A stretch of 64,000 nucleotides of DNA from Bacillus sp. 1NLA3E (GTDB lineage: Bacteria; Bacillota; Bacilli; Bacillales; Cytobacillaceae): NCBI RefSeq assembly GCF_000242895.2, contig NC_021171.1, positions 1,708,001-1,772,000 on the forward strand. The letters are read 5' to 3'. Numbering within the stretch: position 1 is the first letter of the stretch; every line of letters begins with the position of its first letter. Below, piece after piece: positions 42,293-51,201 of the stretch. Both the position numbers and the translations under genes were made by a program. A model generated the notes under the pieces. It was not told the DNA's origin. It saw nothing but the letters and a program-made list of their open reading frames with translations, and did not search any database.

Positions 42293-44509
42293 TTAAACTT
42301 CTTTATTTTTTTTATAATTCCATTTTCCGTCTTCTAAAAACTTTTTAAATATATCAACTTCAGCTGGTTTACTGCAAATATATCCTTGGAACTCATCACA
42401 GCCCATCTTGGCAACTAATGCTAGTTGTACTGACGTCTCAATTCCTTCTGCAACAACCTTCTTTTTCAGAGTTTGAGCTAACCTAACAATGGCATTGGCC
42501 ACTTCATAGCTTTCTCCATCATTTGGAATATTTTTTAGGATGCTCCGGTCAATTTTAATCACGTCAAATTTGTATTTTGTTAGATAATTCAGCGCCGAGT
42601 AACCTGTTCCGAAATCATCAAGAGCGATTGTGAATCCCATACTACTTAACTTTTCTAATGCTTTAAGTGCCTGATCTTCTTTATTCAATAAAACTGTCTC
42701 GGTAATTTCTAGCTCTAACCATTCTGGTTCAAGACCAGATTCTTTTAGAATATTTTTCACATTTTTCACGAAATTAGGATGTAATAATTGAATCGCTGAG
42801 ATATTTACGGATACTTTAATTGGTTGTAAACCTTGTCTTTGCCAATCTTTTGCTTGGGTGCAAACACTCGTTAAAATCCATTCTCCTAATGGTATGATAA
42901 AGTAAGTTTCCTCAGCATATGGAATAAATTCAAGTGGAGATACAAGTCCAAAAATAGGATGGTTCCAACGAATTAATGCCTCACACCCTACCAACTTGTG
43001 AGTATTTGGATTCACTCTTGGTTGGTATACGATGAAGAATTGCTCTTCATCGAGAGCTTTTTTTAAATCATTTTTAAGAAGGAATGCTTTATATCCATTC
43101 TGATCCATCGAGGGGCTATAAAGCTGATAATGATTTTTCCCTTCTTTTTTTGCCTGATACATGGCAACGTCAGCATGTTTTAGTAGGGTTTTCATATCTT
43201 TTCCACCCAATGGGTATATGCTTATCCCAATACTAGCAGACACATTTAATTCAAAGTCCTCGACATTAAAGGGGCGATTAAAGATACGAACAAGAGAACT
43301 GGCGAATTTATGAAGATACTTAAAATCAAACATATTAGGGATGATGATTGAAAATTCATCTCCACCTAGTCGCCCAATAATGGCTTTTTTTTCAAATCTA
43401 CTAGAGATCCTTTGGGCTACCTTTATTAATAAACCATCGCCAATTTCATGGCCAAGTGTATCGTTTATGGTTTTGAATCCATCTAAGTCCAGGAATAAAA
43501 GAGCAACACGGCGATTAGATGATTCAGCATTTTGTAAAGTATCTTTCAGGAGGTCTTCAAAATGTCTTCTATTCGGTAAACCGGTTAAAAAGTCAAAATA
43601 GGCTATTTGATTGACTACTTCTGAGGATTCCTTTTGTTTTGTAACGTCTCTAATATTAAACACAATTCCCTTAATATAAGGATCATCAAGGTAATTAGTT
43701 AAAGCAACGTCACACCAACGCATTGTTCCATTCTTATGTCTAATTCTAAGTTGGCGATTGATTGGAGCATCTGTTATTTTTGCAAATCTCTTGAGAAAGG
43801 ACTTTTCTCTAACAATTTCTTTTTCATCCAAATACATTAAAATATTTGAACCCAATGTATCAGTGGTTTTATACCCTAAAACTCGCTCAATAGCAGGATT
43901 TTGATAAGTAATCACGCCTAAATGGTCGATAATCCCTACCGCATCATAGGAGTATTTAGTTAGTGCACTTAATTGTTTGTCTTTTAGGGCAAGTTGGAAT
44001 TCCAACTCTTTCTTTTCGGTAATGTCCTCTCTAAGTGCTACAAATTGATGAGGAGTACCAGACTCGCCTAATAACGGAATAATCCTCATTCGAACCCAAA
44101 CATGGTCCCCATCCTTTTTTCTGTTCTTTACATCGCCTCGCCAGATTTTCCCAGAAAGTATAGTGTCCCACATTTCTTTAAAAAATTCGCTTGAGTGGTA
44201 ACCAGCGTTAAATATTTTAGTATGAACACCGATTAGTTCATCAGGCTGGTAATGAATTAACTCGTAACAACTGCTATTTACATACAAGATGTAGCCATCA
44301 ATATTTGTAATGACAATATTTATCGATTGATCGACTGCATAGCGAATTTTTTCATTTAGTTGGCTCAGTGCCAGGCTATTTTGTGGGAAAATGTTACAAA
44401 AATCATCTAACTTGTCAGTACTTAAGTGTCTGTTGGAATCGTTTTCATTAGTGTTGAAATGACTTTGCTGCTTTGATTCAATTAGATAGAATGATTCATC
44501 CTGGTTCAT
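42293..44509 (-). CDS. PAS-PAS-GGDEF-EAL cyclic-di-GMP turnover protein
   Basis: A 738-residue soluble protein with two PAS domains (about 55-290), a GGDEF domain with intact GGDEF (RLGGDEFSI, about 390-398) but no RxxD inhibitory site, and a complete EAL domain (about 478-725). EAL markers: CEALIRWNHP, LEITETVLL, ALDDFGTGYSALNYL, VIKIDRSIL, VVAEGIET and EFQGYICSKP. Both making and breaking cyclic-di-GMP are possible; with every EAL residue present, phosphodiesterase activity is likely, perhaps tuned by GTP or the PAS ligands. ATG 44509 follows TGGGGTA; the in-frame GTG 44521 overlaps that site. Confidence 0.92.
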   Translation of the reverse strand: MNQDESFYLIESKQQSHFNTNENDSNRHLSTDKLDDFCNIFPQNSLALSQLNEKIRYAVDQSINIVITNIDGYILYVNSSCYELIHYQPDELIGVHTKIFNAGYHSSEFFKEMWDTILSGKIWRGDVKNRKKDGDHVWVRMRIIPLLGESGTPHQFVALREDITEKKELEFQLALKDKQLSALTKYSYDAVGIIDHLGVITYQNPAIERVLGYKTTDTLGSNILMYLDEKEIVREKSFLKRFAKITDAPINRQLRIRHKNGTMRWCDVALTNYLDDPYIKGIVFNIRDVTKQKESSEVVNQIAYFDFLTGLPNRRHFEDLLKDTLQNAESSNRRVALLFLDLDGFKTINDTLGHEIGDGLLIKVAQRISSRFEKKAIIGRLGGDEFSIIIPNMFDFKYLHKFASSLVRIFNRPFNVEDFELNVSASIGISIYPLGGKDMKTLLKHADVAMYQAKKEGKNHYQLYSPSMDQNGYKAFLLKNDLKKALDEEQFFIVYQPRVNPNTHKLVGCEALIRWNHPIFGLVSPLEFIPYAEETYFIIPLGEWILTSVCTQAKDWQRQGLQPIKVSVNISAIQLLHPNFVKNVKNILKESGLEPEWLELEITETVLLNKEDQALKALEKLSSMGFTIALDDFGTGYSALNYLTKYKFDVIKIDRSILKNIPNDGESYEVANAIVRLAQTLKKKVVAEGIETSVQLALVAKMGCDEFQGYICSKPAEVDIFKKFLEDGKWNYKKNKEV

Positions 44510-44565
44510 ATAGTACCCCACAAAAATAATTTTTAATAATAATAAGTGTACAATATGGATTATTG

Positions 44566-44614
44566 ATAAAATGTGAACATTTACCTTTAGTTTGAATAAA
44601 ATGTGAACATTTAC
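44566..44614 (-). promoter_or_regulatory. Paired 19-base direct repeats upstream of the GGDEF-EAL gene
   Basis: ATAAAATGTGAACATTTAC occurs exactly twice, at 44566-44584 and 44596-44614, 30 bases apart (about three helical turns). Each core, AAATGT-GA-ACATTT, is an inverted repeat with six-base arms. They lie 57-105 bases before the GGDEF-EAL start and near the divergent thi promoter. They look like two operator sites for a dimeric regulator. Confidence 0.65.
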
Positions 44615-44670
44615 ATCAGTGCAGGGGAGTTAGGAGATGAAGGTTTTTCCTCTTCTTTATGCTTAAATAA

Positions 44671-44699
44671 CTGACATAATATTTTTATTTTGCTATAAT
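44671..44699 (+). promoter_or_regulatory. Promoter of the thiamine-precursor operon
   Basis: CTGACA (44671-44676), 17 bases, TATAAT (44694-44699), about 25 bases before the TPP aptamer. Confidence 0.7.
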
Positions 44700-44732
44700 A
44701 AGGATGTTTTATAATTGTCATAAACAAGAATG

Positions 44733-44819
44733 TAGGGGCACCGGTGTTGCCGGTTGAGATATTATCCACGAGATAATGACCCTTAGAACCTGATCTGGTT
44801 AACACCAGCGGAGGGAACA
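44733..44819 (+). promoter_or_regulatory. TPP riboswitch (THI box)
   Basis: Conserved blocks in order: GTAGGGGCACC, GTTGCCGGTTGAGAT, a variable stem, GACCCTTAGAACCTGATCTG, GTTAACACCAGCGGAGGGAA. Thiamine pyrophosphate binding should favour the terminator at 44848-44877 and switch off the transporter genes. Confidence 0.95.
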
Positions 44820-44847
44820 TATTTAACAAAGCAATGTTTGTTAGTAT

Positions 44848-44877
44848 GCGCCCTGGTTTTCACTAGGGCGTTTTTTT
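44848..44877 (+). terminator. TPP expression-platform terminator
   Basis: GCGCCCT pairs with AGGGCG around GGTTTTCACT, followed by seven T, 68 bases before the thiY start. Confidence 0.85.
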
Positions 44878-44944
44878 GTTTTGGAAAATAGTTCGTTCGC
44901 TGTACTGTTTGTTATCAGTACGAATACATAAGGAGGAAGTAAGG

Positions 44945-45949
44945 ATGAAGAAATGGCTAGTTTTATTATTCGCAGCCTTGTTGATTACTGGCTGTAGTAC
45001 GAGTAAAAAGGTTGACAATGCTCAACAGAAAAAACAAGACAAGCAGGATGCACTTAAAAAAGTGACAGTGGTATTGGATTGGACGCCAAATACAAACCAT
45101 ACAGGCTTATACGTGGCAAAGGAAAAAGGTTATTTTAAAGAGCAAGGTCTCGATGTAAAGATCATTATGCCAGGAGAAGCCGGTGCTGATCAGCTCGTAG
45201 CATCTGGTAAATCCCAATTCGGTGTTGGCTATCAAGAAGGGGTCACACAAGCTCGAATTCAGGGAGTTCCACTTGTTTCAATTGCGGCGGTCATTCAGCA
45301 TAATACATCTGGTTTTGCATCACCAGCTGAAAAGAATATTAAGTCTCCGAAGGATTTTACCGGTAAGACTTACGGAGGATGGGGTTCTCCAGTTGAAAAA
45401 TCGATAATTGAGTCTTTGATGAAAAAAGAAAATGCTGATGTAGGAAAAGTGAAAATTGTTAATATCGGAGACACTGATTTCTTTACCGCTATTAAAAAGG
45501 ACGTTGATTTCTCCTGGATTTATTATGGCTGGGATGGAGTAGAAGCAGAGCTACGCGGTGAAAAAATTAACATGGTTTATTTAACAGACTACTCAGATAA
45601 ACTCGATTATTACACACCTGTTTTGACGACAAACGAAAAAATGATATCAAAAAACCCTGAGACAGTAAGAGCATTTGTAAAAGCTTCTGCAAAAGGGTAT
45701 GAATATGCCATTAAAAATCCGAGTGATGCAGCGGATATTTTAATAAAAGCAGCTCCAGATTTAGATCCAAAGCTTGTGAAAAAAAGTCAGGAGTGGTTAG
45801 CACCTAAATATCAAGATGATGCCACCCGTTGGGGTGAACAAAAACTTGAGGTATGGGAGAACTATGCTTCCTGGATGTTTGAAAATGGACTATTAGAAAA
45901 AGAATTAGATGCAAAAAAAGCATTTACGAATGAATTTTTACCTAAATAG
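44945..45949 (+). CDS. thiY: Thiamine-precursor ABC transporter, substrate-binding lipoprotein
   Basis: A 334-residue lipoprotein with lipobox LITGC (cysteine about 17). VVLDWTPNTNHTGLYVAKEK (about 42-61), FGVGYQEGVTQAR and TYGGWGSPVEKSIIESL are NMT1/THI5-like signatures of ThiY, which binds N-formyl-aminopyrimidine salvaged from degraded thiamine. The TPP riboswitch upstream confirms the pathway. ATG 44945 follows AGGAGGAAG. Confidence 0.92.
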   Translation: MKKWLVLLFAALLITGCSTSKKVDNAQQKKQDKQDALKKVTVVLDWTPNTNHTGLYVAKEKGYFKEQGLDVKIIMPGEAGADQLVASGKSQFGVGYQEGVTQARIQGVPLVSIAAVIQHNTSGFASPAEKNIKSPKDFTGKTYGGWGSPVEKSIIESLMKKENADVGKVKIVNIGDTDFFTAIKKDVDFSWIYYGWDGVEAELRGEKINMVYLTDYSDKLDYYTPVLTTNEKMISKNPETVRAFVKASAKGYEYAIKNPSDAADILIKAAPDLDPKLVKKSQEWLAPKYQDDATRWGEQKLEVWENYASWMFENGLLEKELDAKKAFTNEFLPK

Positions 45950-45960
45950 GAGGGTTTATT

Positions 45961-46251
45961 GTGGCAAATGCACTTGTTAGTATCCAAATCTTACCGAAGC
46001 CAGCGGATGGTGGAGATGTAATTCCTTATGTTGATGAGGCGATACGCATCATTCAAGAATCGGGAGTTAAGTTTGAAGTCCATCCGTTAGAGACAACGAT
46101 GGAAGGTGAGCTAACGCATTTATTTTCCATCATTGAAAAAATGAACGAGCGGATGATGGAAATAGACTGTAAAAATGTTATTTCACAAATAAAGGTTCTT
46201 TACCAACCATCAGGTATTACGATGGATACATTGACGGAAAAATACCGATGA
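45961..46251 (+). CDS. Thiamine-binding protein, MTH1187/YkoF-like
   Basis: A 96-residue single-domain protein: ALVSIQILPKPADGGDVIPY at the start, then an EVHPLETTMEGEL segment (about 40-52) that forms the thiamine-binding pocket in this family. It probably buffers thiamine or its pyrimidine part for the transporter it is encoded with. GTG 45961 follows GGAGGG; its stop overlaps thiX by four bases. Confidence 0.85.
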   Translation: MANALVSIQILPKPADGGDVIPYVDEAIRIIQESGVKFEVHPLETTMEGELTHLFSIIEKMNERMMEIDCKNVISQIKVLYQPSGITMDTLTEKYR

Positions 46252-47015
46252 AATATTTTCTTAGAAAAGGATGGAGACCGATTGCGGTTCTCCTTCTTTT
46301 GTTCGTTCTATGGGAATTGATCGTTGCTAAAGCCAAAATTCCAGTCTGGTTGCTTCCTGCCCCTTCAAAGATTTTGTCAGAGACGATATCTGGCTGGACG
46401 ATGTTTTATCCTGATTTATTGTCAACGATTCAAATTTCTATCGAGGGATTTATGGTGGGAGCGGTCGTTGGGTTGGTGGTAGCGATATTATTGCACTTAG
46501 TTCCTTGGATTCGGGACTCGGTTTATCCGCTCCTTATATTATCGCAGAATGTTCCAATTATCGTTCTCGCACCGTTACTCGTGATTTGGTTTGGGTTTGG
46601 GCTATTGCCGAAAATAATCGTCATAACCCTTGTTTGCTTCTTTCCTATTACTGTGGCGACTTTAGATGGTTTAAAACAAGTACCTAAAGGATATAAACAT
46701 TACATGTTAATGGCAGGTGCCAATAAATCACAATTATTTTGGAAGCTTGAGTGGCCATATGCACTTCCTACAATATTTTCAGGTTTAAAAATTTCAGCCA
46801 CCTACAGTGTGATGGGGGCAGTTATTTCTGAATGGCTTGGAGCTGAAAAGGGGATAGGGGTCTATATGACATTGGCGTCTTCTTCGTTTAGAACAGATAA
46901 AGTTTTTGTGGCAATTCTGGCGATTATGCTGCTTAGTCTGTTGTTTTTTTCCTTTATTGTTGTTGCAGAAAAATATTTTATTCGCTGGCATGGGAAGGGA
47001 GGGAACTCAGAATGA
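46248..47015 (+). CDS. thiX: Thiamine-precursor ABC transporter, permease
   Basis: A 255-residue permease with about six membrane segments, beginning at an ATGA overlap. PIIVLAPLLVIWFGFGLLPK (about 100-119) and the EAA loop near 140-165 (MAGANKSQLFWKLEWPYALP) are standard. The SsuC-like fold is shared by ThiX; the operon decides the substrate. Confidence 0.9.
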   Translation: MKYFLRKGWRPIAVLLLLFVLWELIVAKAKIPVWLLPAPSKILSETISGWTMFYPDLLSTIQISIEGFMVGAVVGLVVAILLHLVPWIRDSVYPLLILSQNVPIIVLAPLLVIWFGFGLLPKIIVITLVCFFPITVATLDGLKQVPKGYKHYMLMAGANKSQLFWKLEWPYALPTIFSGLKISATYSVMGAVISEWLGAEKGIGVYMTLASSSFRTDKVFVAILAIMLLSLLFFSFIVVAEKYFIRWHGKGGNSE

Positions 47016-47743
47016 GTCATTTAAAAGTCGATAGGATTTCCAAATCCTTCGGGAAATTAGAAGTGCTATCAAACCTTTCTTTTTCGATTGAAAGGGAAGA
47101 GTTTGTTTCTATTATTGGTCCATCAGGAAGTGGAAAAAGTACGATTTTTAACCTAATTGGTGGAATAATGGCTCCTGAAAAAGGGGGAATCCTGCTTGAA
47201 GATGACAATATTATTGGCAAACGAGGCTCGATTAGTTATATGCCACAAACACCTTCCCTGTTGCCATGGCGAACAGTTTTGCAAAATGTGATGCTTGGAG
47301 CGGAACTGAAAGGAAAAAAGGACAGAGATAAAGCGATAGAAATGCTAAAAAAAGCGGGTCTAGGGGATTATTTACAGGCACGTCCTGAAGAATTATCTGG
47401 AGGGATGAAGCAGCGGGTTGCCTTTATCCGGGCCCTTCTCAGTCCCCAATCTCTTATTTGTCTAGATGAACCATTTTCCGCACTGGATGAATTGACTAGG
47501 CTAGAAATGCAAAAATGGCTCCTATCCATTTGGGGAGAATACCGACGAACTGTGTTGTTTGTTACTCATTCGATTGAAGAAGCATTGTTTTTATCAGATC
47601 GAATTATTGTATTGTCCCCAAAACCAGCAAGCGTGACTGCAGAATTCCGCGTTCCATTCAAACGTCCTCGAGATGAAAGCCTCTTGCTAGACGATGAGTT
47701 CTTCCGATGGAAGCGATCAATATATTATTCTTTTAAAAAATAG
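47012..47743 (+). CDS. thiZ: Thiamine-precursor ABC transporter, ATP-binding subunit
   Basis: A 243-residue ABC ATPase with Walker A GPSGSGKST (about 36-44), Q-loop YMPQTPSLLPW, signature LSGGMKQR (about 128-135) and Walker B LICLDEPFSALDE. It overlaps thiX by four bases and energises ThiXY. Confidence 0.9.
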   Translation: MSHLKVDRISKSFGKLEVLSNLSFSIEREEFVSIIGPSGSGKSTIFNLIGGIMAPEKGGILLEDDNIIGKRGSISYMPQTPSLLPWRTVLQNVMLGAELKGKKDRDKAIEMLKKAGLGDYLQARPEELSGGMKQRVAFIRALLSPQSLICLDEPFSALDELTRLEMQKWLLSIWGEYRRTVLFVTHSIEEALFLSDRIIVLSPKPASVTAEFRVPFKRPRDESLLLDDEFFRWKRSIYYSFKK

Positions 47744-47755
47744 GGAAGTGCACGG

Positions 47756-48529
47756 ATGGAGAAGATATTGGATTCGCACATTCACTTAGATCAGTATGAG
47801 GATGAAGAGATTTTGTCCATCGCCAAGATGGAGTATTCTATTGAGGCGCTGATTTCAGTTTCAATGAATTTGGAATCATGTAAAAGAAATCTAGACCTTT
47901 CGGAAAGATTTTCTATGGTCAAACCGGCATTTGGTTTTCACCCTGAGCAACCACTTCCAACGGATCGCGAGCTTGAGGAACTTATATCTTGGATGGAAAC
48001 AAACAAAGACAAAATGGTTGCAGTTGGAGAAGTAGGCTTGCCGTTCTTCATGCGGGCAGAGAACAAAGTGTCAAAAAGTGACTACGGGAGATATGTTGAG
48101 TTACTCGAACTATTTGTGAAGCTCGCAAAAAAATGGAGTAAACCAATTGCCCTCCATGCAATCTATTCAGATGCACCAATTGTTTGTAATCTACTTGAAA
48201 AACACTCAATAACTAATGCACATTTTCATTGGTTTAAAGGGGATCAAAAGACGACCGAGAGAATGATAGCAAACGGGTACCTTGTTTCGGTTACTCCAGA
48301 GGTTGCGCTAGATGATGTAGATAATGTAAATTTGGTTAGTGCCTACCCAATCGGTAAAATCATGGTCGAAACTGATGGACCGTGGCCCTTTGAGGGACAA
48401 TTTTCTGGAAAGAGGACCCACCCGACCATGATGAAGGAATCTCTTAAAAAAATTGCCGAAATAAAGAATATGGATTTTCGGAGTGTTATGGAATTAATCC
48501 GGAACAATACTAAAGAATTTTATCGATGA
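47756..48529 (+). CDS. TatD family metal-dependent hydrolase
   Basis: A 257-residue TIM-barrel hydrolase: DSHIHLDQYED (about 6-16; HxHxD metal ligands), AVGEVGLPF (about 91), PIALHAIYSD, HFHWFKGD (about 158) and VETDGPWPF (about 203). TatD relatives at the end of Bacillus thi transporter operons are common; a role in processing the salvaged pyrimidine is possible but unproven. Starts 12 bases after thiZ. Confidence 0.85.
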   Translation: MEKILDSHIHLDQYEDEEILSIAKMEYSIEALISVSMNLESCKRNLDLSERFSMVKPAFGFHPEQPLPTDRELEELISWMETNKDKMVAVGEVGLPFFMRAENKVSKSDYGRYVELLELFVKLAKKWSKPIALHAIYSDAPIVCNLLEKHSITNAHFHWFKGDQKTTERMIANGYLVSVTPEVALDDVDNVNLVSAYPIGKIMVETDGPWPFEGQFSGKRTHPTMMKESLKKIAEIKNMDFRSVMELIRNNTKEFYR

Positions 48530-48587
48530 TAGAGGCAATTATTTAACAAGCTGATAAAGGTTGGCGTTTTTTTACTTATAATATCAT

Positions 48588-48627
48588 TCTTCCCACTCGT
48601 TTTAATCCGAGTGGGATTTTTATTTTT
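48588..48627 (+). terminator. Terminator of the thi operon
   Basis: TCCCACTCG pairs with CGAGTGGGA around TTTTAATC, followed by TTTTTATTTTTTT. Confidence 0.88.
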
Positions 48628-48858
48628 TTGGATTAACATTGAGAATGGTTTGTTGTCTAGTTGGTGATATTTTGAGAGGTAGCAATTCCTAACTCTATTA
48701 AAAAAAGTTGGTGAGATTTTCTATCAAGCTAGATGACACATATTCTGACATTCATTATACTTCAACAAAAGAGTAACTATTTTGGGAATTTAGTAGAAAA
48801 GGAGGTAAAGATTTACATATAGGAGAATATAAAAAACATTTTTTATAGGGGGACCAAA
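48628..48858. other. Intergenic region before the branched-chain amino-acid transporter
   Basis: AT-rich, non-coding. AAGGAGGTAAAGAT at 48799-48812 resembles a ribosome binding site with no frame behind it; the binding-protein start uses AGGGGG near 48847. No leader peptide, T-box or convincing promoter is recognised. Confidence 0.4.
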
Positions 48859-50067
48859 ATGATTTCTAAAAAGAAGCTTTTTTCATTATTTATGATATGT
48901 ACTTTAGTACTTGGAATTATCAGCGGATGTTCACAATCAGATAAAACCTCAAAAACGGATGAAGGTGGTTCGAAAAAAGGGACAACGGTTATAAAAATTG
49001 CTACTCAGTCCCCATTATCCGGCGGAAGCGCAACATTGGGAGAAGCAATTAAGCTTGGTGCACAGTTAGCATTAGATGAACAAAAAGTTAAATTTAAAGA
49101 ATTAGGCTTTGATTTACAATTGGTTCCATATGATGACCAGGGCGATCCTAAAAAGGGTGTGGCAAATGCGCAATTGATTGGTGCTGACCAAGCAGTTCTT
49201 GGAGTAATTGGACACTTAAATTCTGGAGTTTCCATCCCTTCATCGGAAACGTATGAAAAATATGCTATTCCAATGATTTCACCTGCTAGCACTGCAACTG
49301 ATGTTACGGACCGTGGGTTAAAAGCCGTAAACCGTATCGTTGCAAGAGATGATTTTCAAGGTCCAGCCGGGGCTGAGTACGCTGTAAAAACTTTGAAAGC
49401 CAAGAAGATTTTTATCATCCAAGACAAAACGGCTTATGGTTCAGGTTTATCAGATGCATTTAAAGTAGGTGCAGAGAAATTAGGTGCTGATATCGTTGGT
49501 TTTGAAGGAATTACTGTGGGTGAGAAAGATTTTAACGGTGTTCTAAATCTAGTGAGTTCAAAAAAACCAGATTTAATCTACTATGGTGGACTTTATGCAG
49601 AAGGGGGACTGCTAGTTAAACAAGCGCGTGATAAAGGTATAGATGTACCGTTTATGGGAGGCGATGGTCTTGATTCCTCAACTTTTGTTGAAATAGCCGG
49701 CGATGCCGTGAAAAATTCTTACATCACCTCTGTTGCTGGTGATGTTACAAAAACCGAAGCAGGGAAGAAATTCTCAGAAGACTATAAGAAAAAGTTTAAT
49801 AAAAACGTAGAGTCCTATTCCGCTTATGCCTACGATAGTATGGGCGTCATGTTAACTGCTTTAGAAGATGCTATTAAAGAATCTGATGGAAAGGCGCCTC
49901 CTCGTAAGCAAGTAAGAGACTCAGTGCGTGCAATTAAAGACTATAAAGGTTTAGTAACTAAAGTAGGCTTTGATAAAAAAGGAGATAACAAGTTTGCAAA
50001 GATATTTATTTACAAATTTGATGAAGCTGCTTATCCGGCTATATTAGACGGAGAAATCAGCAAATAG
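48859..50067 (+). CDS. livJ: Branched-chain amino-acid ABC transporter, substrate-binding lipoprotein
   Basis: A 402-residue lipoprotein with lipobox GIISGC (cysteine about 22). The type I binding fold is shown by IKIATQSPLSGGSATLGEAIK (about 45-65), YDDQGDPKKGVANAQ (about 96-110), SPASTATDVT and YYGGLYAEGGLLVKQARD. It is the LivJ/LivK type rather than the urea-binding UrtA type, although urease genes lie 10 kb away. A partial terminator separates it from the permeases. Confidence 0.9.
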   Translation: MISKKKLFSLFMICTLVLGIISGCSQSDKTSKTDEGGSKKGTTVIKIATQSPLSGGSATLGEAIKLGAQLALDEQKVKFKELGFDLQLVPYDDQGDPKKGVANAQLIGADQAVLGVIGHLNSGVSIPSSETYEKYAIPMISPASTATDVTDRGLKAVNRIVARDDFQGPAGAEYAVKTLKAKKIFIIQDKTAYGSGLSDAFKVGAEKLGADIVGFEGITVGEKDFNGVLNLVSSKKPDLIYYGGLYAEGGLLVKQARDKGIDVPFMGGDGLDSSTFVEIAGDAVKNSYITSVAGDVTKTEAGKKFSEDYKKKFNKNVESYSAYAYDSMGVMLTALEDAIKESDGKAPPRKQVRDSVRAIKDYKGLVTKVGFDKKGDNKFAKIFIYKFDEAAYPAILDGEISK

Positions 50068-50077
50068 TAGTTTACTT

Positions 50078-50112
50078 AAAAAGGGTATGGATTTTGGCAC
50101 GTACCCTTTTTT
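50078..50112 (+). terminator. Hairpin between binding protein and permease genes
   Basis: AAAAAGGGTA pairs with TACCCTTTTTT around TGGATTTTGGCACG. It probably keeps the binding protein more abundant than the membrane subunits. A fragment of the repeat seen at 20318 follows at 50147-50168. Confidence 0.78.
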
Positions 50113-50205
50113 CCTTTTATTTGACTATGGACCACCACTAGAGCAAAAATCAACAGGCAAGTTTAGCTCTGCTTTTAATTTTAAACAGAAAGTCAGGTGA
50201 TGATT

Positions 50206-51192
50206 TTGTTTACTGACATCATTCATACTCTACCACAGGTGATGATCGATGGTCTGACCTTAGGAGCAGTCTATGCAGTAATTGCTCTAGGCTACACCAT
50301 GGTTTACGGAATACTAGAATTGATAAATTTTGCCCATGGTGAAATTTTTATGACAGGAGCTTTCATTGGAACAGCTGTATTGTTGGGTCTGACAAGTTTT
50401 GAGTGGATATCTGTCATTCCGGCTATTATTTCTCTTATCTTTGTTTTACTTTTGACTAGCATATTAACTGGCTTTATTGGTATGGGGATTGAAAGAGTGG
50501 CTTATAGACCGCTGCGCAATGCTCCAAAACTTATTGCCTTAATTACGGCAATTGGAATTTCGTTTCTTTTGCAAGATATCGTTCGATTTATTACAGAATT
50601 ATATAAAGGGAATTATATTGTCTCAACTCCCAGTTTATTTAATAATCAAATCCATCTGAAGGTCTCGTCTATCCTTTCCCAATTTCAGAATGTTTCATTT
50701 AAAAGCTCGTTTCTTGTTGTATTAATTGTTGCATTCATCATGATGATTGGCTTAGACTTTTTTGTTAACCGAACAAAATGGGGAATGGCAATGCGGGCCG
50801 TTGCCCAAGATCGTGAAACGGCTGCGTTGATGTCAATAAATGTTAATAAGGTAATTTCCGTTACCTTTTTCATTGGTTCAGCCTTAGGTGGAGCAACGGG
50901 TGTGTTGTTTGCGATTCAGTATGGAACAATTGATCCTTATATTGGCTTTATTTTAGGAATAAAAGCATTTACTGCGGCAGTGCTTGGTGGAATAGGAAAT
51001 ATTCGTGGAGCAATGGCAGGTGGAATGATCCTAGGACTAGTTGAAATGTTTGCAGCGGCAAACCTATCAGGCTTAACGGGCGGTATTTTCGGTGCTGAAT
51101 ACAAAGACGTATTCGCCTTCATTATTTTGATTGTGGTCCTAATCTTTAAACCAGAAGGATTATTTGGAAAAGCTATCGCAGAGAAAGTGTAG
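50206..51192 (+). CDS. livH: Branched-chain amino-acid ABC transporter permease LivH
   Basis: A 328-residue permease with about eight membrane segments: LTLGAVYAVIALGYTMVYGI (about 17-36), ELINFAHGEIFM, and AVAQDRETAALMSINVNKV as the ATPase-contacting loop. Both GTG 50197 and TTG 50206 are in frame; AGGTGA at 50195-50200 is spaced for TTG 50206. Confidence 0.88.
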   Translation: MFTDIIHTLPQVMIDGLTLGAVYAVIALGYTMVYGILELINFAHGEIFMTGAFIGTAVLLGLTSFEWISVIPAIISLIFVLLLTSILTGFIGMGIERVAYRPLRNAPKLIALITAIGISFLLQDIVRFITELYKGNYIVSTPSLFNNQIHLKVSSILSQFQNVSFKSSFLVVLIVAFIMMIGLDFFVNRTKWGMAMRAVAQDRETAALMSINVNKVISVTFFIGSALGGATGVLFAIQYGTIDPYIGFILGIKAFTAAVLGGIGNIRGAMAGGMILGLVEMFAAANLSGLTGGIFGAEYKDVFAFIILIVVLIFKPEGLFGKAIAEKV

Positions 51193-51201
51193 GTGGGAAT
51201 G

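Noticed and set aside
44611-44829. 72-residue minus-strand frame
   Set aside because: It overlaps the TPP aptamer and the promoter region and has no ribosome binding site.
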